Shown here piece by piece: positions 6,855 through 14,591 of a stretch of 64,000 nucleotides of DNA. The notes beneath the pieces are model-generated. The model was given only the letters and a program-made list of their open reading frames with translations, searched no databases and had not been told where the DNA came from. A program made the translations under genes and the position numbers. Position 1 is the first letter of the stretch. Every line of letters starts with the position of its first letter. Origin of the DNA: JANRKF01 sp964518725 (GTDB taxonomy: Bacteria > Pseudomonadota > Alphaproteobacteria > Rickettsiales > SXRF01); NCBI GenBank assembly GCA_964518725.1, contig CAZFKP010000001.1, positions 1-64,000 of the forward strand. Direction: 5' to 3'.

Positions 6855-8213
6855 ATGGCCAAAAATGCACTGGTGAGTGAGGTGTCGATAAGTAATCAGC
6901 CTTCACGCGACGATGATCTAATTCAATGCCTCAAATCGATTTTTGAAGGTGATTATACGGTTGTTCCGCAAGGTGACGATGAATTATCCGAGGCGGTTCG
7001 TAAGGTTGCCAAGAAACTTTCCCAGAATGCTCAGGAGGAAATGAGCCGCGCTGTTAGCCTCTCTATTCAGGCGAATGAAACCGCTATCTTTTCAGCACAG
7101 ATGTTGTCAAACCTCAAAAAAGTAGATCATGAAGCGCAAGCTATCGCTGCTGCTGCCGAAGAGATGGTGGCAACGGTTCAGTCAATCAGCAGCTTTGGCG
7201 GCAATATCTCCAAGCAGGCGCAGGATGCGGAGCAAGCTGTTAATGCAGGTGCGGCGGCATCCTCTAAAGCCGTGAATACTATGAATCATATCACCGATTC
7301 GGTTCAGGACACGGTGAAAAAAGTCAATATTCTGGCTGAATTTTCTCAGCGCATTGGTAAAATATCGGGTGATATTAAAAAGATTGCCGATCAGACAAAC
7401 CTGCTTGCGCTTAATGCAACCATTGAGGCTGCGCGTGCGGGTGAAGCAGGCAAAGGTTTTGCAGTGGTGGCTGGTGAAGTCAAAAACCTTGCCTCGCAAA
7501 CAAAAACTTCCACCGATGAAATTAACACCATCATCACACAACTACAGAGTGAGGTTCAGACGGTACTTTCCTCCATGCAGGGAAGTGCCAAAGCGGTGGA
7601 AGAAGGTCAGGCCGCGATTATCGAGGTCGGAAAGCAGATGGAGGAAATCCATAAGCGCATTGATGAAGTGACACGCAATACGGCCAATATTTCTAGTACG
7701 CTTACCGAGCAAGGCCAAGCATCGCAGGAGGTGGCAAAGGGTATCACCATGATTGCCGCCAGCAGTGGTAAGAGCGTGGAGGGTATCGAGAAAATTGTAA
7801 GTGCTATGGATGCGGTGGAAAAACTCATCAGCGCACAAATTGGCAAATTGGCGGAACTTAATGTGCCTGATAAGGTTGTGAAACTTGCGCAGTCTGACCA
7901 TGTGCTGTGGAAAAAATGCCTTGCGAATATGATTGTGGGACGTGAAGGCCTGAAAGCTGAAGAGCTTTCTAACCACCATACCTGCCGACTTGGTAAGTGG
8001 TATGACAAGGTGGAAGACCCGAAATATAAAAACAATCCTGTATTCCAGAAGCTGATAGATCCCCACAAATTGGTGCATGAGCACGGCATTCAGGCGGTTC
8101 GCTATTTTAATGATGGCCAACTCGATAAAGCACTTCACGAAATTGAAAAAGTTGAGACAGCATCGAAGGATGTTCTCAGCATGTTAACTGAACTGGAGAA
8201 TGCAGGAGCTTAA
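6855..8213 (+). CDS. Soluble methyl-accepting chemotaxis protein with C-terminal CZB zinc-binding domain
   Basis: A 452-residue chemoreceptor without any transmembrane helix, hence cytoplasmic. The signalling hairpin tip is clear (ADQTNLLALNATIEAARAGE, near residues 178-197) and is flanked by long Ala/Gln-rich methylation helices. The last ~110 residues form a CZB domain with ordered zinc ligands: His in SDHVLWKK, HHTCRLGKWY, and HKLVHEHG. CZB domains sense zinc and, through the Cys next to the His, hypochlorous acid. The stop codon overlaps the first start of the bd-oxidase gene (TAATG), so receptor and oxidase are translationally linked. AGGAT lies before the ATG. Confidence 0.9.
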   Translation: MAKNALVSEVSISNQPSRDDDLIQCLKSIFEGDYTVVPQGDDELSEAVRKVAKKLSQNAQEEMSRAVSLSIQANETAIFSAQMLSNLKKVDHEAQAIAAAAEEMVATVQSISSFGGNISKQAQDAEQAVNAGAAASSKAVNTMNHITDSVQDTVKKVNILAEFSQRIGKISGDIKKIADQTNLLALNATIEAARAGEAGKGFAVVAGEVKNLASQTKTSTDEINTIITQLQSEVQTVLSSMQGSAKAVEEGQAAIIEVGKQMEEIHKRIDEVTRNTANISSTLTEQGQASQEVAKGITMIAASSGKSVEGIEKIVSAMDAVEKLISAQIGKLAELNVPDKVVKLAQSDHVLWKKCLANMIVGREGLKAEELSNHHTCRLGKWYDKVEDPKYKNNPVFQKLIDPHKLVHEHGIQAVRYFNDGQLDKALHEIEKVETASKDVLSMLTELENAGA

Positions 8214-9619
8214 TGATGTTCGACCTTGACCCAATTCTTCTCGCCCGTATTCAATTTGCGTTTACGGTCAGTTTTCATATTGTGTTTCCTGCCTTCACCA
8301 TCGGGCTGGCGAGCTTTCTTGCGGTGCTCGAATGGCGTTGGCTAAAAACAGGCAGCGATCTTTACCGCGATGTCTATAAGTTCTGGGTCAAGATTTTTGC
8401 TGTGGCGTTTGGTATGGGCGTGGTATCGGGCGTGGTGATGTCCTATCAATTTGGCACCAACTGGTCGATTTTCTCGGATCGTGTGGCGAATGTCCTCGGT
8501 CCATTGCTTGGTTTTGAAGTGCTGACAGCGTTCTTCTTGGAAGCATCATTCCTTGGTATTATGCTCTTTGGTTGGGGGCGTGTTAGTAAACGGATGCACT
8601 TTGTGGCCACCTGCATTGTAGCGGGCGGCACGCTGATGTCCGCATTCTGGATTCTATCGGCCAATAGCTGGATGCAAACACCGCAGGGGTTTACCATTGC
8701 CGAAGATGGAAGATTGTTTCCTACCAACTGGATTGAGATTATATTTAATCCATCCTTCCCATATCGCTTCGCGCATATGGTGACAGCGGCCTACCTCACC
8801 ACTGCATTTGTGGTGGGTGGCGTGGGCGCGTTTTACCTGTGGAATAAACGCCATGTGCCGCAAGCACGCATTATGCTGGGTATGGCAGCGATTATGGCCG
8901 CGCTGGTTGCGCCTACGCAATTATTCATTGGCCACATGCATGGCGAAAATACGATGGAACATCAACCCGCTAAAGTAGCGGCAATGGAAGGTAACTGGGA
9001 TCATCGCGAAGCTGCACCGCTTTATCTGTTCGGCTGGCCAGATCAAGAGGCCGAAGAAACGAAATACGGCATTACGATTCCCGGTGGTGCTAGCTGGGTG
9101 CTTACAGGTGATGCGAAGGGCAAAATTCCTGCACTCAAAGACTTCCCGAAAGAAGATCGCCCACCCGTGGCATGGGTATTCTGGAGCTTCCGCGTAATGG
9201 TGGGATTGGGAATGCTGATGATTTTCATTGGTGCCGTCAGTGCTGTGCAGTATTTTAGAGGTAAGCTCTTTACTTCGCGCTGGTTGCATGGCTGGTGGAT
9301 GTTGATGATGCCAACAGGCTTTATCGCGTTGCTTGCAGGCTGGTTCGTCACCGAAATTGGTCGTCAACCTTGGACGGCTTATGGCATCATCCGCACGATG
9401 GAATCTGTCTCGCCCGCTATCCTTGGTCCACAGGTGGCTTGGTCACTGCTGGCATTCGTGGTGATGTACATATTCGTGTTTGGTGCAGGTAGCTATTACA
9501 TCCTCAAACTTATAGGCAAAGGCATCCCCGCCGCGAATGATAAAGAACAATTCTATCGCCATAGTATTGAGGCAACCGTGACAGAAGCAGCCACGGAAAA
9601 AGGAGGCACCCATGTTTGA
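8213..9619 (+). CDS. cioA: Cytochrome bd-type ubiquinol oxidase subunit I, cyanide-insensitive (CIO) type
   Basis: A 468-residue, nine-helix subunit that carries the haems and the quinol site. The high-spin haem b ligand is His22 in SFHIVFPAF, the second His lies in RFAHMVTAAY, and a Met ligand is expected in the region before GRQPWTAYG. The periplasmic Q-loop is short, as in CIO-type rather than E. coli long-loop enzymes. Such oxidases keep working in cyanide or sulfide. Two ATGs are adjacent (8213, 8216); AGGAG at 8204-8208 is better spaced for the second. It overlaps cioB by 8 bases. Confidence 0.95.
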   Translation: MMFDLDPILLARIQFAFTVSFHIVFPAFTIGLASFLAVLEWRWLKTGSDLYRDVYKFWVKIFAVAFGMGVVSGVVMSYQFGTNWSIFSDRVANVLGPLLGFEVLTAFFLEASFLGIMLFGWGRVSKRMHFVATCIVAGGTLMSAFWILSANSWMQTPQGFTIAEDGRLFPTNWIEIIFNPSFPYRFAHMVTAAYLTTAFVVGGVGAFYLWNKRHVPQARIMLGMAAIMAALVAPTQLFIGHMHGENTMEHQPAKVAAMEGNWDHREAAPLYLFGWPDQEAEETKYGITIPGGASWVLTGDAKGKIPALKDFPKEDRPPVAWVFWSFRVMVGLGMLMIFIGAVSAVQYFRGKLFTSRWLHGWWMLMMPTGFIALLAGWFVTEIGRQPWTAYGIIRTMESVSPAILGPQVAWSLLAFVVMYIFVFGAGSYYILKLIGKGIPAANDKEQFYRHSIEATVTEAATEKGGTHV

Positions 9620-10634
9620 TTTTTCTGCCACGATTGATTTGCCACTGATCTGGGGATTGCTAATCGCCACCGCTATTTTCCTCTATGTGCTGCTCGACGG
9701 GTTTGATCTTGGCATCGGCATTCTGTTTCCCTTCGCACCATCGGATAAATGCCGCGACCGCATGATGAACTCGATTGCCCCATTTTGGGACGGGAATGAA
9801 ACATGGCTGGTACTGGGCGGCGGCGGATTGTTCGCTGCATTCCCGCTGGCTTATTCGGTACTGATGCCAGCGTTTTATATTCCCATCATCGTTATGCTGC
9901 TTGGTCTCATCCTGCGCGGTGTGGCGTTTGAATTCCGTTTCAAAGCGAATGAACGTGATCGTCGCTTGTGGGATTATGCGTTCCATTACGGCTCACTTTC
10001 TGCCGCGTTTTGCCAAGGGATGATTCTCGGTGCATTCGTGCAGGGCGTGGAAGTGGATGGCCGCAACTTCTCTGGCGGACCATTTGACTGGGCAACAGGA
10101 TTCAGCCTGATGACGGGTATTGCCGTGGTGTTTGGCTACGCGCTGCTCGGATCCACATGGCTGGTCATGAAAACCGAAGATGTTACGATGGAATGGTCGC
10201 GCAAGGTGGCCTCTTATGTATTGGGATTCGTTGGTATTTTTATGGCATTGGTGAGTATTGCGATGCCATTCATGAACCCACAAATCAAAACCTTCTGGTT
10301 CAGCACGCCGAACATTTACTATCTGTTGCCGATACCGCTTATCACTGCTGTATTATTTGCGGTGGTCTGGCGCGACCTGCACCGCAGCAAGCATGAATAC
10401 CGTCCGTTCCTCGCCAGCATCGGCATTTTCCTGATGGGCTATCTGGGGCTTGGTATCAGTATTTTTCCGTGGATCATCCCCTTCAACTACACCATCTGGG
10501 ATGCCGCTGCCTCGGGACCAGGATTATCGCTCATGCTATGTGGCGTTGCGCCACTGCTGCCACTGATCCTTGGCTATACAGGATATTGCTATTACATTTT
10601 CCGAGGCAAAAGCAGCCATGAACATATGTATTAA
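9612..10634 (+). CDS. cioB: Cytochrome bd-type ubiquinol oxidase subunit II, CIO type
   Basis: A 340-residue membrane protein with the family opening LPLIWGLLIATAIFLYVLLD and the conserved DGFDLGIGILFPF motif near residues 30-42. GNETWLVLGGGGLFAAFP follows near residue 60. It pairs with subunit I to form the bd oxidase, a non-proton-pumping terminal quinol oxidase. It begins inside the end of cioA and its own end overlaps a DUF2474 peptide gene. A GGAGG ribosome site lies within cioA just before the start. Confidence 0.95.
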   Translation: MFDFSATIDLPLIWGLLIATAIFLYVLLDGFDLGIGILFPFAPSDKCRDRMMNSIAPFWDGNETWLVLGGGGLFAAFPLAYSVLMPAFYIPIIVMLLGLILRGVAFEFRFKANERDRRLWDYAFHYGSLSAAFCQGMILGAFVQGVEVDGRNFSGGPFDWATGFSLMTGIAVVFGYALLGSTWLVMKTEDVTMEWSRKVASYVLGFVGIFMALVSIAMPFMNPQIKTFWFSTPNIYYLLPIPLITAVLFAVVWRDLHRSKHEYRPFLASIGIFLMGYLGLGISIFPWIIPFNYTIWDAAASGPGLSLMLCGVAPLLPLILGYTGYCYYIFRGKSSHEHMY

Positions 10635-10770
10635 ACGCAGCCGCGACTGGCTTAATTCCCATCCTACAGCCAAGCAATGGGCGTGGTTCGTTGCCCTGTG
10701 GTGTGGTGGCCTATTCACCGTAATGGCAGCTGCATATCCCATCAAGTGGCTGATTAAGAGTATGGGGTAA
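10618..10770 (+). CDS. DUF2474-like small bd-oxidase accessory peptide
   Basis: A 50-residue peptide with one membrane helix. It begins MNICIKRSRDW, and its core AWFVALWCGGLFTVMAAAYP fits the DUF2474 pattern found after cioAB in many Proteobacteria. Such peptides are thought to stabilise the oxidase, by analogy with CydX. The start at 10618 lies 17 bases inside cioB; an earlier in-frame ATG at 10570 would place a hydrophilic stretch of cioB-overlapping sequence first and is less likely. Confidence 0.7.
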   Translation: MNICIKRSRDWLNSHPTAKQWAWFVALWCGGLFTVMAAAYPIKWLIKSMG

Positions 10771-10788
10771 AGTTGCGTTAGTATCTAA

Positions 10789-11565
10789 TCAAGCCCACAA
10801 CGGTGCTAACACCTCAGCTTGCTGCAGCACAATTTGTACGGCTGCATCCTGTAAATCAGGCGGATAGCCGTATTTTTTGAGGACTTTTTTAACTTCAATC
10901 CGCAGTTTAGCGCGCGCACTGTCACGGTGCATCCAATCCACAGAGATGTTATTGCGAACCGATATGACAAGTTCCGTTGCAATCACCCGAAGTTTCTCAT
11001 CGCCGAGCAGCTGAATCGCGCTGTCGTTTTCTGCCAGCGCGTCATAAAAGGCTATTTCCTCCTGGGTTAGACCTTGCTCCTCTCCACGCGCACGCTCGGC
11101 CTTTATATCCTTGGCTATGCCGATCAATTCTTCCAGAAGCTGCGCCGCTGTGATGGCATTGTTATGGTATCTTCGTACCGCTGCCTCTAGGCGTTCACTG
11201 AACTTTTTGGATTGAACAATGTTTGATTTGGTGCGTGATTTTATCTCGCCATTAATCAATTTCTGCAACGCTTCAAGTGCTAGATTGCGTTTTTTCATAC
11301 CTTGTATTTCCGCCAGAAACTCATCTGAAAGAATCGAAATATCAGGGCTTTTGATTCCAGCGGCAGCAAGAATATCTACAATCTCTGTAGACACGACAGC
11401 ACGGCTCACCATCTGTTGAACCGCAATGTCGATTTCCGCAGCGGTCTTGCCGCTACCTGGCTCACTCTTTACCAATGCAGCGCGTATTGCTTGGAAGAAT
11501 CCTACCTCGTCGCGGATTTTAACAGCTTCTGCTGAGGTTGCAGCCAGTGCGAATGCGCGTGATAA
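10789..11565 (-). pseudogene. Type I restriction enzyme R subunit (HsdR), C-terminal remnant
   Basis: About 260 codons of the C-terminal helical domain (DUF3387 type) of a type I restriction translocase. Homology-like sequence begins LSRAFALA and IRDEVGFFQAIRAALVK, continues through an SGKTAAEIDIAVQQMVSR segment, and ends with the family-like IEVKKVLKKYGYPPDLQDAAVQ. The nuclease and helicase domains are absent, so it cannot cut DNA. The frame stays open upstream without a start codon until other sequence begins near 11566-11589, where a recombinase fragment of opposite strand takes over. The remnant marks a recombination scar inside the island. Confidence 0.85.
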
Positions 11566-11588
11566 TCCACCGTATAACTCACCGCATG

Positions 11589-11798
11589 GCTGATGACGGC
11601 TTCCGTGACGCGGTAGCCGATACGCTCGAACTCGGCAGAAAAGCGCACGAATTGTTCATCAGTTCGAACAATAGCGGAAAACGCCGACTTCTGGGGTTTG
11701 TGTTTTCGAACCTCTCGCTGAAAGGCGGAGAGTTGCAGTATTCCTTGCGTAAGCCCTTCGACCTCTATGCCAAAGCGGCTAATATCGGAGAATGGCGC
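11589..11798 (+). pseudogene. Large serine recombinase, C-terminal remnant
   Basis: About 70 codons matching the extreme C-terminus of zinc-ribbon/large serine recombinases: a TLELGRKAHELF helix, KRRLLGFVFSNLSLKGGEL, then YSLRKPFDLYAKA and a closing EWR. The catalytic serine domain is gone. The last codons (TGG CGC) coincide with the CCA end of the neighbouring tRNA-Arg on the other strand, so this end of the element abuts the tRNA. An apparent extension to 11858 only reads through the tRNA. Identification is by recalled family pattern. Confidence 0.75.
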
Positions 11799-11869
11799 AC
11801 CCGAGACGATTCGAACGTCCGACCTTTGCCTTCGGAGGGCAACGCTCTATCCAGCTGAGCTACGGGTGC
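11793..11869 (-). tRNA. tRNA-Arg(CCG)
   Basis: A 77-base cloverleaf on the minus strand. The acceptor stem GCACCCG pairs perfectly with CGGGTGC, then discriminator G and an encoded CCA. The D-arm has AGCTCAGCTGGATAGAGC, the anticodon stem TTGCC/GGCAA encloses loop CTCCGAA (anticodon CCG), and the T-loop is TTCGAAT. It reads CGG arginine codons. Its 3' end is where the island's recombinase remnant stops, consistent with use as an integration target. Confidence 0.96.
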
Positions 11870-12019
11870 ATGGCACATCGGTGCAGTTTGCAGTTGTTAG
11901 TAGAAATGCCCAGCTTTATCTAGGGCTAATTTTTGTGCCAAAACAAATGCGTGCAAATTAAATCAAATGCCATCATATATTTACGATACTTTAGCAGCTA
12001 CCCGCTAAAATGGAAAACT

Positions 12020-12475
12020 ATGACAGATTCATCGCCCGAAGAACGCCGTATCACGTTGCGCCTGCTCTCGTACTGGGAGAAAAAACGCGGTGGGCGACCG
12101 ATGCCAACCGAAACCGATATCGACCCGGCGGATATTGCGGATTTATGGGAATATTGCTTTGTGGCGCATACCCGGGATATTGGCCGGCCGGGATACAATT
12201 TTACCTATCTTGGCAAGGCGATTGAGGATGTATACCGCGAAGGTCTGACGGCGGATGATGACCGGGAGCCAGTGTTTCCTGACATGGATCAGCTTGCGAA
12301 TGGTTATAAGCAAGTCATTGCCAAGGGCAAACCGTTGGTAACCGAAGGTGAAATCACCAACCCGCATGGCGACACGTTTAAGTACCGTCAGGCGCTGTTG
12401 CCGCTCGGCAATGGCACTCGCGTTGACGCCGTTTTTGGCGGCATGCGCTTCTTGCGGGTTGTTAGTTACCGCTAA
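12020..12475 (+). CDS. PAS_5 (DUF1457)-type PAS-domain protein
   Basis: A 151-residue single-domain protein. Features of the alphaproteobacterial PAS_5 group are seen: LRLLSYWEKKRGGRPMPTE near residue 14, DIADLWEYCFVAH, and later the strand pairs ending LPLGNGTRVDAVFGGMRF. This family carries no attached output domain and its signal is unknown. The ATG at 12020 is chosen because the longer frame begins in AT-rich non-coding sequence after the tRNA. It lies just outside the island, and its 3' end is 6 bases from the convergent pilin-like gene. Confidence 0.8.
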   Translation: MTDSSPEERRITLRLLSYWEKKRGGRPMPTETDIDPADIADLWEYCFVAHTRDIGRPGYNFTYLGKAIEDVYREGLTADDDREPVFPDMDQLANGYKQVIAKGKPLVTEGEITNPHGDTFKYRQALLPLGNGTRVDAVFGGMRFLRVVSYR

Positions 12476-12481
12476 CCTTAA

Positions 12482-13375
12482 TCAGATTCTGATATACACC
12501 AGCATCGAGCATAAAATATTTGTGCTGTTAGGGGTGTAGATCGCGACATCTTGTTCTGCCGCTGCATCCGCAATAGCCGCCAGTGTGCCGCCGTTGACCG
12601 CACATTCGGAGGAGTAGCCCCTTGGCCCAAACGTGCGCCAGAAGCCTGTTCCCGGCTTGCCATCATCGGCTTTGGTGTCAAGGCCAAGCGCCTCCTGCGG
12701 CGATAGAATAGGGTAGGCCGGGTAAGCTTGAAATTGATTGGAAGCAATGACACCGATATTGATAGCCGTCGCAAGCGGGTTAGGCCACCAGTTGGTGGTG
12801 GGGGTCGGAATGGCTGTGGAAATAAAATAAGCCTGAGCCTCACTCATGCGGCCACCAGGGCAGTTAATGTTGGGGTAACACGATGCGAAAAAGTCAGAAA
12901 CTCCAGTGTAAGCGCCGCGGATCAGTCCGGCATTGACCAGATGTTGCCAGACGTAGAACTGCTCCCTTGGCGGCACTTGCGAGGGGCCACCGAGATCAAT
13001 AGCAGAATTACCATTGCCATTACAGGTTTCCGTGCCGGTGCCGACGGTGCCGGTGTTACAATTTGGGTTGGTGCCCCAGAAGTTCGTTGCGTTTGTGATA
13101 TCCCCTGGCAGTCCGTTATATTTAATTTTGAATGTAAGGATCGCTGACTGAAACTGATCGAAATCGGTGAGTACGCTGCGGAGCTTAAACTGACGTACCA
13201 GATCGTTGGACAAAAACACCCCGCCTATCAGCAATCCGATGATGGTAATCACCAAGGATAGCTCAATCAGGGTGAAGCCGTTGCGGCCTCTTATATCGCA
13301 CAATTCGCGGTGCTGAGGGGGGGTAATCAAGATTATTACTATTTTACATGTAGTTAACGAACAGGTATTGTACAT
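12482..13375 (-). CDS. Type IV prepilin-like protein (pseudopilin) with N-terminal methylation motif
   Basis: A protein of up to 297 residues with the prepilin cleavage motif RNG-FTLIELSLVITIIGLL; the Glu at mature position 5 is present. The hydrophobic helix is followed by a large Cys- and Asn/Gly-rich globular part (CNTGTVGTGTETCNG), which probably holds disulfides. The leader from the ATG at 13375 would be 33 residues, long for this class. A TTG at 13303 (LCDIRGRNG) gives a normal 9-residue leader, but neither start has a clear ribosome site. No assembly ATPase or secretin genes are nearby; an atypical prepilin-peptidase-like gene lies at 53.8 kb. Confidence 0.83.
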   Translation of the reverse strand: MYNTCSLTTCKIVIILITPPQHRELCDIRGRNGFTLIELSLVITIIGLLIGGVFLSNDLVRQFKLRSVLTDFDQFQSAILTFKIKYNGLPGDITNATNFWGTNPNCNTGTVGTGTETCNGNGNSAIDLGGPSQVPPREQFYVWQHLVNAGLIRGAYTGVSDFFASCYPNINCPGGRMSEAQAYFISTAIPTPTTNWWPNPLATAINIGVIASNQFQAYPAYPILSPQEALGLDTKADDGKPGTGFWRTFGPRGYSSECAVNGGTLAAIADAAAEQDVAIYTPNSTNILCSMLVYIRI

Positions 13376-13453
13376 ATTTGGAGCAAATTTTGCAAGCGGA
13401 AATCAGTGTTTGACAGGTAATAACTTTTCTCCTGTTATTCGCAATGTTTGGTA

Positions 13454-13482
13454 TTGACTTAGAAGTGGCGATCATTTAGCTT
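13454..13482 (+). promoter_or_regulatory. Candidate promoter of the rplM-rpsI operon
   Basis: TTGACT (13454-13459) is followed after a 17-base spacer by TAGCTT (13477-13482), about 48 bases before the rplM start. The -35 box is good and the -10 box weak. No other better pair is seen in the gap. Confidence 0.35.
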
Positions 13483-13529
13483 CCGCCTCCCCAAAGACAG
13501 AAATTTAACGAATAAAATTCGAGTGCGCT

Positions 13530-13994
13530 ATGTCAACCTATTCTGCTAAACCAAAGGAAGTAAACAAGAAATGGCTTCTTCTCGATGCCGAAGGCGTCGT
13601 TCTTGGCCGTCTTGCGTCGGAAGTGGCTAAATTACTCCGCGGTAAACACAAAACCATCTTCACCCCGCACATTGATACAGGCGATAATGTGATCGTCATC
13701 AATGCCGATAAGGTGAAACTCACCGGCAAAAAACTGACCGACAAGGTCTATTACCGGCATACCGGCCACCCTGGCGGCGTGAAAAGCGCTACCCCTGAGT
13801 TCATCTTGGGCAGTAAATTTCCTGGCCGTGTGATTGAAAAAGCAGTTGAGCGCATGCTCCCGAAAGACAGCCCCTTGGCGCGTGACCAGTTCGCGAAACT
13901 TCGCGTGTATGGTGGCAACGAGCATCCGCATGCGGCGCAGAATCCCGAGGTCTATGACTTCGCTAAAAAGAATCCTAAGAATAAGAGAGCATAA
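13530..13994 (+). CDS. rplM: 50S ribosomal protein L13
   Basis: A 154-residue L13 protein of normal length. It begins STYSAKPKEVNKKWLLLDAE, with the signatures VLGRLASEVAKLLRGK, NADKVKLTGKKLTDK and YRHTGHPGGVKS, and a C-terminal VYGGNEHPHAAQNPE. L13 is an early assembly protein of the large subunit. The rpsI gene starts 2 bases after the stop, the standard bacterial pairing. Confidence 0.98.
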   Translation: MSTYSAKPKEVNKKWLLLDAEGVVLGRLASEVAKLLRGKHKTIFTPHIDTGDNVIVINADKVKLTGKKLTDKVYYRHTGHPGGVKSATPEFILGSKFPGRVIEKAVERMLPKDSPLARDQFAKLRVYGGNEHPHAAQNPEVYDFAKKNPKNKRA

Positions 13995-13996
13995 CC

Positions 13997-14524
13997 ATGG
14001 CAACTGAACCGAAAAAAGCCCCGGCCAAAACCACTGCTGCGAAAGCGGCTCCGAAGGCGGCTGCAAGCAAAGCGGCTCCGAAAGCGGCTACGGCGAAACC
14101 TGCGGCTAAGAAACCGGCCAAAGAAAAAAAATCCAGCGAAGCACTTGCTTACGGCACCGGCCGCCGCAAATCGTCGGTCGCACGCGTGTGGCTGCGTAGC
14201 GGTTCCGGCAGAATCACGGTGAATGGCCGTTCGCTCGAAACCTATTTCGCCCGCCCGGTGCTCCGCATGATTATCAACCAGCCGTTCGCGGCGATTGACC
14301 GTGTTGGCAATTACGATATCGACTGCACTGTTGAAGGCGGTGGTCTTTCCGGTCAGGCCGGCGCAGTGCGCCTCGGCATCAGCCGTGCGCTCGACCAGCA
14401 TGACGCCACCTACCGCAGCCCGCTGCGTAAAGGCGGATTCATGACGCGCGACAGCCGCGTGGTGGAACGCAAAAAATACGGCCACAAAAAAGCCCGCCGT
14501 TCGTTCCAGTTCTCCAAACGCTAG
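13997..14524 (+). CDS. rpsI: 30S ribosomal protein S9 with Ala/Lys-rich N-terminal extension
   Basis: A 175-residue protein. The S9 core starts near residue 50 (AYGTGRRKSSVARVWL) and ends in the conserved basic tail RRSFQFSKR, whose final Lys-Arg reaches the P-site tRNA. The first ~48 residues are a low-complexity Ala/Lys/Pro tail with repeated KAAPKAA units, absent from E. coli S9 but common in alphaproteobacterial homologues. It is followed by a rho-independent terminator. Confidence 0.97.
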   Translation: MATEPKKAPAKTTAAKAAPKAAASKAAPKAATAKPAAKKPAKEKKSSEALAYGTGRRKSSVARVWLRSGSGRITVNGRSLETYFARPVLRMIINQPFAAIDRVGNYDIDCTVEGGGLSGQAGAVRLGISRALDQHDATYRSPLRKGGFMTRDSRVVERKKYGHKKARRSFQFSKR

Positions 14525-14551
14525 GCGCTTCCATATTTGGTTATCCAGATG

Positions 14552-14578
14552 GGGCGTCTTCGGACGCCCTTTCTTTTT
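14552..14578 (+). terminator. Rho-independent terminator after rpsI
   Basis: A perfect 7-base stem GGGCGTC/GACGCCC with a TTCG tetraloop, followed by TTTCTTTTT. It lies 28 bases after the rpsI stop and ends 14 bases before argC, so argC should have its own promoter or rely on read-through. Confidence 0.9.
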
Positions 14579-14591
14579 AAACGAGGATTCT

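Noticed and set aside
10789..11565. Active type I restriction system
   Set aside because: Only the C-terminal helical domain of HsdR remains; no nuclease or helicase motifs and no hsdM or hsdS are present.
11767..11961. Open frame across the tRNA-Arg region reading like APETIRTSDLCLRRA
   Set aside because: This is the well-known false protein produced by translating the complement of a tRNA gene; the cloverleaf explains the sequence.
14020..14130. Tandem DNA repeats as a CRISPR-like or satellite element
   Set aside because: The repeats are in-frame Ala/Lys codons within the S9 N-terminal extension. No CRISPR array or cas gene is seen anywhere in the window.
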